From: Gemmataceae bacterium
Lineage (GTDB): Bacteria > Planctomycetota > Planctomycetia > Gemmatales > Gemmataceae
Direction: 5' to 3'
Assembly (NCBI GenBank): GCA_028288765.1
Contig: JAQGHQ010000252.1
Coordinates: 1 to 38,806, forward strand
DNA length: 38,806 nucleotides
Position 1 is the first letter of the stretch. Each line of letters starts with the position of its first letter. A program made the translations under genes and the position numbers. Below the pieces are notes generated by a model. The model was not told the origin of the DNA and made no database searches. It saw only the letters and a program-made list of their open reading frames with translations. Positions 16,120 to 24,582 of the stretch are shown piece after piece.

Positions 16120-18046
16120 CCCCCCCGCCCCCCGTTCCCTCCCGGCCCGGCCCGCCCGCCGCCGCCGGTGGGTCTTCTACCTGCCCGCCGCCGCCGGCCT
16201 GTTGGTCATCGCCGGCGGGGTTGCCGCGGTTGTAGTGCTCCGCCCCCCCGCCCCCCGTCCGGACGTGCTGCTGCACACGGTCAAACGGGAGAACCTGAAT
16301 ATCACCGTAACCGAGAAGGGGACGATCGAATCGGCCGACAACCGGGACGTGGTCTGTAAGGTCCGGGCCGGGAGCAAGGGGTTCGCCACCTCGATCAACT
16401 GGGTGATCGACGACGGGTCGAAGGTGAAGAAGGATCAGCTCCTGATGCTCCTGGACGACTCCGCCCTCCAGGACCAGCACCGGACCCAGAAGATCTTGGT
16501 CGACACGGCCCTCTCCGCCAAGGTCACGGCCGACAAGCAGTACGAGATCACGGTCAAGGAGGGCGAGCGGGCGGTGGCCGAGCAGGAGAACGCCGTCCTG
16601 GTGGCCCAGATCGACCTCGAAAAGTACCTCGGCCTGTCGTTCGACCCGGCCCAGACCCCGCTCGCGGCGGCCGTCGGGATGCCCGCCGCCCTGAGCGAGA
16701 GTGGCGGGTTCCGCCAGCAGCTCGACGATCTGACCGGCCAGGTCCGGCTGGCCGAGGGCGACCTCGAACAGTCCCGGGAGCGGGCCGCCTGGGCCGACCG
16801 GATGGTCAAGATGAAGTACATGAGCCCGGCCCAGTCCCAGGCCGAGCGGTCGAAGATGGAGAGCTCGCTGGAGAAGCTCCGGGGCCTCCAGACCCAGCGC
16901 TCTCTGCTCATCGCCTACGACCGGAAGAAGGCGCTCGCCGACCTGAAGAGTAAGGTGGACAACGCCCAGCGGATGCTCGACCAGAAGACGCTGGAGGCCG
17001 AGGCCAACCGGGTCAAGGCGGACATCGACCGGAAGACCAAGTCCTCGATCCTCAACAACGAGGCCGAGAAGCTCAAGGACATCGAGGACCAGATCCACGA
17101 GTGCCGGATCTCCGCCCCGCAGGACGGGATGGTGGTCTACTTCAAGAACGAGTCGAACCGGTTCGGCGGCACCCCCCAGAACCTGATCGAGCAGGGGGCC
17201 CAGGTGAAGGAGGGCCAGAAGCTGCTCCGCATCCCGAACCTGGACCGGATGCAGGTGAACACCAAGGTCCACGAGGCGATGGTGTCCCGGATCAAGGGCG
17301 ACGTCCGGGTGGCGACCAACCTGGTCGACACCCTCCAGGTCGGATTGCTCGCCAACCCGGACCCGTTCTCCCGCCTGGTCAGCCAGAAGGAGGACTTCCA
17401 GCAGGACCTGCGGGACCAGTTCCGGCACAAGGAATACTACACAGCCAGCCGGGGCCAGCGGGCGTCCGTCCGGGTCGACGCGATGCCGGCGGTCCAGCTC
17501 AACGCCCACGTCCGGTCGGTGGCCGGTGTGGCCAGCCAGACCGACTCGTTCATGTCCGACGTGAAAGTCTACCAGACGCTTGTCCTGATCGAGGGGCGGG
17601 TGGACGGGCTGAAGCCGGACATGACCGCCGAGGTCTCGATCCACGTCGACGGGATCAAGGAGGTGCTGGCGGTCCCGCTCCAGGCGATCGTCGGCGGGGC
17701 CGATATGGGGGTGAAGCGGAAGGTGTTCGTGAAAACACCGATCGGGCACGACGAGCGGGATGTCACGCTCGGGCTCTACAACGAAAAGATGGTCGAAGTC
17801 CGCGACGGGCTCGCCGAGGGCGACGAGGTGGTCCTCAACCCGAAGGTCCTCCTCGGCGACGCCAAGACCAAGACCCGCGACGCGGACGACAAGGGCGGCG
17901 GGTCGAAGGGCGGCGACGGCAAGGGCGCCGCCCCCGGAGAAGACGGCGGCAAGAAGGGCGGGGGGGACCCGTCCAAGAAGAAGGGCGGCGGGATGAAGGG
18001 CGGCGGGCCGGGTGGCCCGGGTGGGGGCGGTGGCCCGCCGGGCTAA
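16004..18046 (+). CDS. MacA/HlyD-like periplasmic adaptor subunit
   Basis: A 680-residue membrane-fusion protein. A cytoplasmic Pro-rich N terminus (1-55) precedes one transmembrane helix (about 58-80). Lipoyl/barrel-sandwich halves flank a long coiled coil (about 165-350, rich in Glu, Lys, Gln and Leu). A beta-barrel and membrane-proximal domain follow to about residue 615. The last 55-60 residues are a low-complexity Gly/Lys/Asp then Gly/Pro tail, not found in classical MacA. The coiled coil should contact the TolC-like channel encoded just upstream, and the base should contact the MacB-like permease. Start: the ATG at 16004 overlaps the upstream gene by 116 nt, and no later in-frame start would keep the membrane anchor. 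Confidence 0.88.
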   Translation: MSTTPETKSQPDPVPTLPALGANGSPLPGPLASPAAAANPPAPRSLPARPARRRRWVFYLPAAAGLLVIAGGVAAVVVLRPPAPRPDVLLHTVKRENLNITVTEKGTIESADNRDVVCKVRAGSKGFATSINWVIDDGSKVKKDQLLMLLDDSALQDQHRTQKILVDTALSAKVTADKQYEITVKEGERAVAEQENAVLVAQIDLEKYLGLSFDPAQTPLAAAVGMPAALSESGGFRQQLDDLTGQVRLAEGDLEQSRERAAWADRMVKMKYMSPAQSQAERSKMESSLEKLRGLQTQRSLLIAYDRKKALADLKSKVDNAQRMLDQKTLEAEANRVKADIDRKTKSSILNNEAEKLKDIEDQIHECRISAPQDGMVVYFKNESNRFGGTPQNLIEQGAQVKEGQKLLRIPNLDRMQVNTKVHEAMVSRIKGDVRVATNLVDTLQVGLLANPDPFSRLVSQKEDFQQDLRDQFRHKEYYTASRGQRASVRVDAMPAVQLNAHVRSVAGVASQTDSFMSDVKVYQTLVLIEGRVDGLKPDMTAEVSIHVDGIKEVLAVPLQAIVGGADMGVKRKVFVKTPIGHDERDVTLGLYNEKMVEVRDGLAEGDEVVLNPKVLLGDAKTKTRDADDKGGGSKGGDGKGAAPGEDGGKKGGGDPSKKKGGGMKGGGPGGPGGGGGPPG

Positions 18047-18053
18047 TGCCTCA

Positions 18054-18400
18054 GCGGGCGGACGCCCCTCCCCCTGCTCTGCGGTTCCGGAATCGCCTGG
18101 GCCGCCAGGGGTTCCACCCCGGGCGGGCGAACACCCCTCCGGGGCTACAAACCCGTCGGGAGCGATCGCCCGATGCTAATGCCTCAGGCCGCCCGCCCAT
18201 TCGGCAGCGACGACGGTTCGGCGGCCCCCGAGGGGCCGTGTGCCGGTAGCCCGGGGTGGAACCCCTGGCGGGCGAACGCCCCTCCCCCAGCTCTGCGGTT
18301 CCGGAATCGCCTGGGCCGCCAGGGGTTCCACCCCGGGCTACCGGCACACGCCCCTCCGGGGCTACGAACCCGTCGGGAGCGATCGCCCGATTCCGCCCAT
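18054..18400. repeat. Direct and inverted repeat cluster between adaptor and ATPase genes
   Basis: Two direct copies of a unit of about 130 bp (18054-18186 and 18269-18400) share long identical stretches such as GCTCTGCGGTTCCGGAATCG and CGTCGGGAGCGATCGCCCGA. Within the cluster, 18238-18271 and 18316-18349 are perfect 34-nt inverted copies. The words (CCAGGGGTTCCACCCCGGG and similar) are of the same style as, but not identical to, those in the repeats at 2901 and 4589. The cluster occupies nearly all of the 408-nt gap inside the efflux operon, so any read-through transcript would carry strong hairpins. Confidence 0.88.
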
Positions 18401-18454
18401 TGACCCGCCCGGAAGCCCCGGACCTTTTACCCAGCGACCACCGCGAACCCCCCA

Positions 18455-19168
18455 ATGCCTGCCATCGTCCGCATCGTCGACCTGGTCAAGAACTACTACA
18501 TGGGGACGGTGACGGTCCACGTCCTCAAGGGGCTGAACCTGTCGTTCGACGAGGGCGATTTCATCGCCCTGATGGGCCCGTCCGGGTCCGGCAAGTCGAC
18601 GCTCTTGAACGTCCTCGGGTGCCTCGACCGGCCGACCAGCGGGCACTACTTCCTCGGCGACGTGGACGTGTCGGACATGTCCGACGACCAGCTGTCGGAG
18701 GTACGCAGCACGTACCTCGGGTTCATCTTCCAGTCGTACAACCTGCTCCCGCAGTACACGGTGGTGGAGAACATCGAGCTGCCGCTCCTGTACCAGGGGA
18801 TCACCCTGGACGACCGGACGAAGGCCCGGTGCGTTGGGCTCGCGGAGATGGTCGGGCTGGGGGAGCGGCTGGACCACCGCCCGCTCCAGCTGTCCGGCGG
18901 CCAGCAGCAGCGGGTGGCGATCGCCCGGAGCCTGGTGAACGACCCTCACCTGGTCCTGGGGGACGAGCCGACCGGGAACCTGGACTCGCGGACGAGCGTG
19001 GAGATCATGCAGATGCTCCGCGAGCTGAACCGGTCCGGGAAGACGATCATCATGGTGACGCACGAGAACGACATCGCCGCCTGGGCCCGGCGAATCGTCC
19101 GGCTCCGCGACGGCCGGGTCGAGTCCGACACCCGGAACGACAGCCGGACGGTAGTGGATCTGGGGTGA
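18455..19168 (+). CDS. MacB-type ABC transporter ATP-binding protein
   Basis: A 237-residue ATPase of the LolD/MacB class. Walker A is G-P-S-G-S-G-K-S-T (about 42-50), the signature is L-S-G-G-Q-Q-Q-R, and Walker B is [12 protein letters not shown], followed by the H-loop M-V-T-H-E. It would power the permease encoded at 19724-21178. In classical MacB both parts are one polypeptide; here they are separate genes. An inverted-repeat element has come to lie between them, its left arm overlapping the TGA stop of this gene. Start: ATG 18455 begins the standard N-terminal strand for the family. Confidence 0.95.
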   Translation: MPAIVRIVDLVKNYYMGTVTVHVLKGLNLSFDEGDFIALMGPSGSGKSTLLNVLGCLDRPTSGHYFLGDVDVSDMSDDQLSEVRSTYLGFIFQSYNLLPQYTVVENIELPLLYQGITLDDRTKARCVGLAEMVGLGERLDHRPLQLSGGQQQRVAIARSLVNDPHLVLGDEPTGNLDSRTSVEIMQMLRELNRSGKTIIMVTHENDIAAWARRIVRLRDGRVESDTRNDSRTVVDLG

Positions 19169-19718
19169 TCGGGTCTGTCGGGTCTGTCGGGTCTCGGGTC
19201 TCGGGTCTGTCGGGAAAACAAAACCCGGGCTCCGGGTCTACCGGCGCCCGAGGCTTGGGAAGTGAGGGCTGCCGATGGGCCTGCGGAGTTACCGAGACCT
19301 TGGAGTCTGGCAGCGCGGCATGGACCTCATTGGACGTGGCGTACGCGATTGCGGAGTTGTTCCCAACGTCCGAGCGGTTCGGGATGACAAGCCAACTTCA
19401 GCGGACAGCGCTCTCCGTTCCGTGCAACATCGCCGAGGGGTATGGACGACATCACCGCGGCGACTATCTCCGGTTTCTCTCGATTGCGAATGGATCTCTC
19501 TTTGTGAAATCGAGACGCTGTTGTTATCCGCGGTCCGGCGCAAGTACATTTTGCAGGACCAGATGAACCCGGCCTGGGACCTGTGCCAGAGGGTCGGGCA
19601 AATACTTCTCCGGCTCTGCGAGTCGCTCGAACGGACCCGTGAAGCCTGACCGGTTCCCTCCGCGAGCGAGTTCTTCTTTCCCGACAGACCCGAGACCCGA
19701 CAGACCCGAGACCCGATC
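19167..19718. mobile_element. IR-bounded 552-bp element carrying a four-helix-bundle ORF
   Basis: The left arm (19167-19217) and right arm (19677-19718) are imperfect inverted copies assembled from the words GGGTCTGTC and GGGTCTC, both ending inward in CGGGAAA. They differ in the number and order of words, as if units had been gained or lost. Between them lies a degraded gene of the four-helix-bundle (S23/IVP) family. The element exactly fills the space between the ATPase stop and the permease start, which makes it look like an insertion into a formerly compact operon. No transposase is present and no clear target duplication is visible. A mobile element passively spread by another enzyme is inferred from the structure. 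Confidence 0.6.
19275..19649 (+). pseudogene. Frameshifted four-helix-bundle protein (S23/IVP-like family)
   Basis: The start [19 protein letters not shown] is in the frame of 19275. The middle part, from [11 protein letters not shown] to S-I-A-N-G-S-L-F (including [12 protein letters not shown]), is in the next frame. The end, [15 protein letters not shown] onwards, is back in the first frame. An extra base near 19332 and a missing base near 19503/19504 explain this; repaired, the protein would be about 124 residues, normal for the family. The family occurs in intervening sequences of some 23S rRNA genes and as scattered genomic copies, and is structurally related to the Avd protein of diversity-generating retroelements. 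The function is unclear. The shifts could be real decay or assembly error. Confidence 0.8.
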
Positions 19719-19723
19719 CAGCC

Positions 19724-21178
19724 ATGTCCGACCTCTTCACCACTGTTCAGGCTCACCCCTGGACCACCTCGCTCGGGGTCCTGCTCGTGTGCGGGCTCGC
19801 GGGGTGGGCGTTCGGGCTCGGCCGGGTGTTCGTCGGCGGGAACTGGGCGAAGCTCCGGCGGAGCGTCACCCTGGCGGTCCGGAGTCTGTGGCTGCACAAG
19901 CTCCGGGCGTTCCTGTCGGTCCTCGGGATCATCATCGGGACGAGCGCGGTCATCTCCCTGATGGGGTTCGGGAAGGGGAGCATGCAGGACGCCCTGGCCG
20001 ACATCAAGCGGCAGGGGGCGACGAACATCATCGTCCGGAGCGTCAAGCCGCCGGACGACTCGGCGACCGGGAACCGGGGGCGGGTCAGCACGTACGGGCT
20101 GGTGGACAAGGACCTGAAGCGGTTCGAAACGTTCGGCCTGGCGATCACCCGGATGGTCCCGATGCGGGTGTTCCCGACCGAGGCCCGGTACTTGGAACGG
20201 TCGACCAACACCCGGGTGATCGGGACAACCCCGGAGTACGCGGAGGTGAACAAGCTGGAGATGGCCCGGGGCCGGTTCTTGATCGGGTCCGACGACCGGG
20301 ACGCCCCGGAGATGGACGACGACGCCACCATGCTCAACGTCTGCGTCCTCGGGGCCGAGACGGCCGACAAGCTGTTCCCGTTCGAGGACCCGCTCGGCCA
20401 GACGGTCCAGATGAAGAGCATGCGGTTCAAGGTGGTCGGGGTGGTGAAGGAGCGGATGCCGACCGGGGGGACCGGCGGGAGCCAGGCGGCCGAGGACTAC
20501 AACCGCGACATCTACATCCCGTTCAAGACCAGCTTCGCCCGGTTCGGCGGAGTCATCATGACCCGCGCGTCCGGTTCGTTTACCGCTGAGAAGGTGGAGA
20601 TCAGCCAGGTCACCCTGACGGTGGACGCCGAGGTGGACGACCTGACCGGGCGGGCGAAGGTTCAGGCGGTCGGGGACGAGATCAAGCGAATCCTGGAACG
20701 AGAACACCCGCGGAAGGACTACGCGGTGACCGTCCCGCTCGACCGACTGGAGGAGGCCGAGCGGGCCCAGAACCGGTTCACCAATCTGCTGGTCCTGATC
20801 GCCTCGATCTCGCTGGTGGTGGGCGGGATCGGGATCATGAACATCATGCTCGCGACCGTGACCGAGCGGACCCGGGAGATCGGCATCCGCCGGGCCCTGG
20901 GGGCGAAGCGGCGGGACATCACGCTCCAGTTCCTTGTCGAGGCGGTGGTCCAAACCACGGTCGGCGGGTTGTGCGGGGTGGTCCTCGGGCTGGCCATGTT
21001 GTTCACCGTCCCGGCCGTGTGGAAGTGGCTGACCAAGGAGAACCTGCCGCACGACGTGGACGGCCGGGCGATCTACCTGTCCGTAATCGTGTCGATCGTC
21101 GTCGGGGTGGTGTTCGGCCTGTACCCGGCGTGGCGGGCGGCGAAACTCGACCCGATCGAGGCCCTGCGGCACGACTGA
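19724..21178 (+). CDS. MacB-like ABC transporter permease
   Basis: A 484-residue permease with a MacB periplasmic core domain (about 85-330) and an FtsX domain (about 360-475). The FtsX part contains R-T-R-E-I-G-I-R-R-A-L-G-A, the usual coupling-helix region, and the last helix ends in Y-P-A-W-R-A-A-K-L-D-P-I-E-A-L-R, typical of the family C terminus. An additional hydrophobic helix at residues 14-36 precedes the canonical first helix (about 65-85), which is unusual. It pairs with the separate ATPase at 18455-19168 and the adaptor and TolC-like proteins upstream. The ATG at 19724 lies 6 nt after the right arm of the IR element, so its translation signals may lie in or near that arm. Confidence 0.93.
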   Translation: MSDLFTTVQAHPWTTSLGVLLVCGLAGWAFGLGRVFVGGNWAKLRRSVTLAVRSLWLHKLRAFLSVLGIIIGTSAVISLMGFGKGSMQDALADIKRQGATNIIVRSVKPPDDSATGNRGRVSTYGLVDKDLKRFETFGLAITRMVPMRVFPTEARYLERSTNTRVIGTTPEYAEVNKLEMARGRFLIGSDDRDAPEMDDDATMLNVCVLGAETADKLFPFEDPLGQTVQMKSMRFKVVGVVKERMPTGGTGGSQAAEDYNRDIYIPFKTSFARFGGVIMTRASGSFTAEKVEISQVTLTVDAEVDDLTGRAKVQAVGDEIKRILEREHPRKDYAVTVPLDRLEEAERAQNRFTNLLVLIASISLVVGGIGIMNIMLATVTERTREIGIRRALGAKRRDITLQFLVEAVVQTTVGGLCGVVLGLAMLFTVPAVWKWLTKENLPHDVDGRAIYLSVIVSIVVGVVFGLYPAWRAAKLDPIEALRHD

Positions 21179-21183
21179 CGGGC

Positions 21184-21252
21184 AGTCGCAAGTCACAAGT
21201 CGGAGACCAATTGTTCGACTACTTGTGACTTGAAGACTTGTGACTTGCGACT
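21184..21252. repeat. Perfect 18-bp inverted repeat after the efflux operon
   Basis: Arms 21184-21201 (AGTCGCAAGTCACAAGTC) and 21235-21252 are exact reverse complements separated by 33 nt, and the spacer contains further ACTTGTGACTTG words. It begins 6 nt after the permease stop. It could serve as a terminator hairpin, although no T-run follows. The word-repeat style matches the element ends at 19167-19718 and the repeat at 26079-26154. Confidence 0.85.
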
Positions 21253-21448
21253 ACTCCTCCTGGTCGCGCAAGTTTCCCCTCTTCCCCCGTCCACTTCGTG
21301 GGTAGGGCGAAAGCCTTACCCGGTTCCGCTGGCGAGACGCCCGGTGCAGGGGAAACCCGGCCGGGCGTCTCCTTTTTCCCACCTCCCGCGCGGCGTACAC
21401 TCACCCCGTCGGCCCGTTTCTGCCCGCCTCCGTTCGAGGTTCATCCCG

Positions 21449-22492
21449 ATGCTCCACTCCCGCTCCGGCGCACCAGTCAACAAGCTCCGACTGGCCTGGA
21501 AGGCAAGCATTCCCGACCACGTGATCGGGGTGTCGTGGGCGCCCGACGGGAAGTTGCTGGCGGCGGCGGCGGTCAGCGGCCCGGTATCAGTCCTCGACGC
21601 GGGCACGGGTAAGCCTGTCCACGAGCTGAAGGGGCACGGGTTCGGAACGGCCGCCGTCGCGTTCCAGCCGAGGGGCACGGTTCTCGCCACCGCCGGGCAG
21701 GACGGGAAGGTCCGGTTGTGGGACGCGGCCACCGGGGCGGAGCTCAAGGCCCTCGACGGCGGGGCCGCGTGGGTCGAGCGGGTGGAGTGGAACGCGGCCG
21801 GGACGCTGCTCGCGGCGGCCGCGGGGAAGACGGTGCGGGTCTGGGACGCGGCCGGGACACTTGTGCGCGAGTGCCCCCCGCAGGCCGGCACGGTCACGGA
21901 CATCGGCTGGCGGCCGGGGGCGGACCGGGTCACGGTTCTCGGGTACGGGGCGGCGAACGTGTACGACCCGGCCTCCGGCCAGCTCGCCCGCGCGTTCGCG
22001 TGGAAGGGATCGCCGCTGAAGCTCGCGTGGAGCCCGGACGGCAAGGTGCTCGCTCACGGGAACCAGGATTCGACCGTCCACTTCTGGTACCACGACACCG
22101 GGGCCGACCTCCAGATGTACGGCTACCCGACGAAGGTCCGGGAGCTGGCGTGGGACTACTCGTCGCGGTTCCTGGCGACCGGCGGCGGGCCGATGGTGTG
22201 CATCTGGGATTGCGGCGGGCCGGCGGGGCCGGAGGGGACGAAGCCGCAGATGCTCGAGGGGCACGAGGACAACCTGACGGCGGTGGCGTACCAGGCCCGG
22301 GGCTACCTGCTCGCCTCGGCCGGGGCCGACGGCCGGGTGATCCTCTGGCAGCCGGCGAACAAGAAGGCCCCGAAGGGGGGCGAGTTCCGGTTCGACGGCG
22401 CCGAGGCGGCGGCGGTCGCCTGGTCGCCCGACGACAAGAGCCTGGCCGCCGGGGCGGGCGACGGCACGGTCGCGGTCCTCCGGGCGGGGTGA
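21449..22492 (+). CDS. WD40 repeat protein
   Basis: A 347-residue protein built of seven to eight WD40 units. Recognisable repeat ends include K-V-R-L-W-D near residue 90, T-V-R-V-W-D, T-V-H-F-W-Y and R-V-I-L-W-Q, each preceded by an S-P-D-G or related turn. It should fold as a beta-propeller acting as a protein-binding platform. No signal peptide or other domain is present, so it is probably cytoplasmic. The ATG at 21449 places the first repeat about 25 residues in; the frame is open back to 21230 but that part overlaps the inverted repeat and reads as intergenic. It is followed 59 nt later by a hypothetical gene in the same direction. Confidence 0.88.
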   Translation: MLHSRSGAPVNKLRLAWKASIPDHVIGVSWAPDGKLLAAAAVSGPVSVLDAGTGKPVHELKGHGFGTAAVAFQPRGTVLATAGQDGKVRLWDAATGAELKALDGGAAWVERVEWNAAGTLLAAAAGKTVRVWDAAGTLVRECPPQAGTVTDIGWRPGADRVTVLGYGAANVYDPASGQLARAFAWKGSPLKLAWSPDGKVLAHGNQDSTVHFWYHDTGADLQMYGYPTKVRELAWDYSSRFLATGGGPMVCIWDCGGPAGPEGTKPQMLEGHEDNLTAVAYQARGYLLASAGADGRVILWQPANKKAPKGGEFRFDGAEAAAVAWSPDDKSLAAGAGDGTVAVLRAG

Positions 22493-22551
22493 GCGGCGCG
22501 AACCCGGGCCGGCCCGGAGTGTCTCTCGCATGAACCCGGACAGAGGTGATC

Positions 22552-23301
22552 ATGCGTGCGGACATGGGGAAGGTGCTGGTCGAACGGCCGCGGCTGAAGA
22601 GCTGGATCGCCCCGGGGCCGCACAAGGGTTACCGGAAGGCGGTGCGGAAGCTCCTGGACGCGGGCGACGCGCCGCCCCAGCGGGAAGGGATGAAGCGTCC
22701 GTACATCAATAGAAAATGCTTCAACGAGCACCTCGGCCCGCTCCGGCGGTTCTTGAACTCGAACGTCGGCCGGCCGTGGGACAAGATTTACGCCGAGATC
22801 TGCGAGCACGTGGACCGCGGGAATGTCGTCCAGAAGCACATCCTGACCCATCTCTTCGACTACGTCGTCACGACCGTCATCCTGATCGAGGGGCGTCCGT
22901 GCGACGGCAGTCCGGGCTACCGGTACGGTCACCCGCTCCACGAATCCGAGCGGCGAGACCAGTGGTACGTGTGCCCGAAGTCGGGGCTCCTGCGCCGGAC
23001 CCGGCATGTCCCACGGGACGACTGGAGGCGAAGACCCGCCCCGCCGCGCCGGGTGGTTCTGACAAAGTCGCGGATGTGTCTGGAACTGAACGGGCAGTGG
23101 GAGCTGGTGACGGTCGCCCCGCTCCCGGTTCCGGAGTACCGGGGCTCGCGGTACGACGTGGTCCGGAAGCGGGCGGTCTATTCCTCGTCCGCCGCCGAGG
23201 CCCGGGAGCTGTACGGGGCCGACGTGTACGCCACCGACCGGCGGCCGCTGTCGAAACGGGAACTCCGGTCGCTCCCGGTCCCGATCGACTGGGTGGGGTA
23301 A
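22552..23301 (+). CDS. Conserved planctomycete hypothetical protein
   Basis: A 249-residue basic protein without signal peptide or membrane segments. I do not recognise a named domain, but the core pattern (G-K-V-L-V-E-R-P-R near the start, R-R-E/P-Q-R-E-G-M-K, N-E-H-L-G-P-L-R-R-F-L, V-G-R-P-W-D-K-I-Y-A-E-I-C, and Y-V-C-P-K-S-G-L-L-R) is one I recall from many hypothetical proteins of planctomycetes and some myxobacteria. The ATG at 22552 is preceded by AGAGGTG as ribosome binding site; the in-frame GTG at 22546 would be too close to it. The high Arg/Lys content would allow nucleic-acid binding, which is only a guess. It lies in the same direction as the WD40 gene. Confidence 0.75.
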   Translation: MRADMGKVLVERPRLKSWIAPGPHKGYRKAVRKLLDAGDAPPQREGMKRPYINRKCFNEHLGPLRRFLNSNVGRPWDKIYAEICEHVDRGNVVQKHILTHLFDYVVTTVILIEGRPCDGSPGYRYGHPLHESERRDQWYVCPKSGLLRRTRHVPRDDWRRRPAPPRRVVLTKSRMCLELNGQWELVTVAPLPVPEYRGSRYDVVRKRAVYSSSAAEARELYGADVYATDRRPLSKRELRSLPVPIDWVG

Positions 23302-23562
23302 CCGGGCCACCCGGGACGGGACGATCGGGACCGTGGCGATTGGGAAAAAACGATGAGCGTCCGCGGCCCTCGATACCGGCGCAAGGGTGTCGGGGTTACA
23401 GGTATCAGGGAACGTCGTGTGCAGGCTCCCCACTCCCGGGTCTGACTTCCCTCCAGGTGCCCTCCTCCTTTCCCGGCACCTAATTGTCTTCCCAACCCTC
23501 CCCTACCCCGCCACCCGATCGGTGGCGCGAGTTCCTTGTTGCCCGTCCCGGAGATGTTGCCA

Positions 23563-24447
23563 ATGCGTCGTCGTGGGTTCACGCTGATCGAGCTGCTGGT
23601 GGTGATCGCGATCATCGCCATCCTGATCGGCCTCCTCCTGCCCGCGGTGCAGAAAGTCCGGGAGGCCGCCGCCCGGTCCACCTGCTCCAACAACCTCAAA
23701 CAGATCACCCTCGCCGTCCACAACTACGAGAGCGCGACCAGCAAGCTGCCCGCGATGAGCACCCCGGTCGTGAGCGGGGGGCCGAATGGGAGCATCATGG
23801 TCGCCCTGCTGCCCTACGTGGAACAGACCGCCCTGTACCAGGCCATCCAGTCGGCCGGGGGGATCAACCCGACCACCGGGGCCCAGGTGGTCAAGACGTT
23901 CTTGTGCCCGTCCGATCCCCAGTCCGGGAGTTCGACGTTCACGGTCTCGACGGCCGCCGGGTCCGGGACGTGGGCCTGTACGAGCTACACCGCGAACGCC
24001 GGGGTGTTCAGCACCCCGAACCCGACGTCGGTCCTGACGGACGGGGGGTGGGTCATGACTACCCCGCGGTGCGCGACCCTGATCGGGATTCAGGACGGGA
24101 CGTCGAACACCATCGGGTTCACCGAGCGGGTGCTGAACGCCGAGGGCGTCCCGGCCGTGCGGGACGTCCCGCCGGAGCTCGGGGGGGAGGCGTACGGGTG
24201 GAACGGCCCGGTGTTCGCCATGTACCAGGCGCAGTACCCGAACGGGACGTTCAGCTGGGCGTTCGTCGCCCCCCAGATCCAGACGACCGGGCCGGTCCGG
24301 TGGGCCCCGAGTACCGCCCATACCGGCGGGATCCAGTGCGCGCTGATGGACGGGAGCATCCGGACGGTCAACAGCGGGGTGAGCGTGAATACATTCTGGC
24401 TGGCGGCCAACCCGACCGACGGGACGCCGCTCGGGCCCGACTGGTGA
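23563..24447 (+). CDS. DUF1559 pseudopilin-like protein
   Basis: A 294-residue protein with a type IV prepilin/type II pseudopilin N terminus: [16 protein letters not shown], cleaved by prepilin peptidase after Gly5. A hydrophobic helix and then the DUF1559 domain follow, beginning [12 protein letters not shown]. The domain ends with the H-x9-DG signature ([13 protein letters not shown]). The ATG at 23563 is preferred to the one at 23554 because GGAG at 23550-23553 lies 9 nt before it. This family is hugely expanded in planctomycetes and presumably assembles at the cell surface; individual roles are unknown. A small lipoprotein gene follows, a common pairing. Confidence 0.93.
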   Translation: MRRRGFTLIELLVVIAIIAILIGLLLPAVQKVREAAARSTCSNNLKQITLAVHNYESATSKLPAMSTPVVSGGPNGSIMVALLPYVEQTALYQAIQSAGGINPTTGAQVVKTFLCPSDPQSGSSTFTVSTAAGSGTWACTSYTANAGVFSTPNPTSVLTDGGWVMTTPRCATLIGIQDGTSNTIGFTERVLNAEGVPAVRDVPPELGGEAYGWNGPVFAMYQAQYPNGTFSWAFVAPQIQTTGPVRWAPSTAHTGGIQCALMDGSIRTVNSGVSVNTFWLAANPTDGTPLGPDW

Positions 24448-24456
24448 TCACGCCGT

Positions 24457-24479
24457 CGCGGCCCGACGGTCGGGCCGCG
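24457..24479. terminator. GC-rich hairpin after the DUF1559 gene
   Basis: A 10-bp perfect stem, CGCGGCCCGA with a 3-nt loop and its complement, starts 10 nt after the stop codon. No clear T-run follows, so intrinsic termination is only possible. It may instead attenuate read-through to the lipoprotein gene or protect the 3' end. Confidence 0.4.
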
Positions 24480-24494
24480 GTGGTTCGTGATGCT

Positions 24495-24523
24495 GTGGCG
24501 GCAAGTTGGAAACTTGCCGCCAC
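24495..24523. repeat. Perfect 13-bp palindrome, probably a dispersed repeat
   Basis: GTGGCGGCAAGTT, loop GGA, then AACTTGCCGCCAC. Its translations resemble short peptides (W-R-Q-V-G-N-L-P-P and A-A-S-W-K-L-A-A) that I remember from many spurious planctomycete ORFs, which suggests a dispersed family. It sits between the DUF1559 gene and the lipoprotein gene. Confidence 0.6.
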
Positions 24524-24582
24524 GATCATGCCGAGTTCTTTCTTATCGGGGCACTATCGACTCCACACCAGGGGGGAGAGTC

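Noticed and set aside
15956-17749. Minus-strand open frame of 597 codons opposite the adaptor gene
   Set aside because: Antisense shadow; the plus strand encodes a clear membrane-fusion protein.
19289-21196. Minus-strand open frame of 635 codons opposite the permease gene
   Set aside because: Antisense shadow; the plus frame has MacB core and FtsX signatures.
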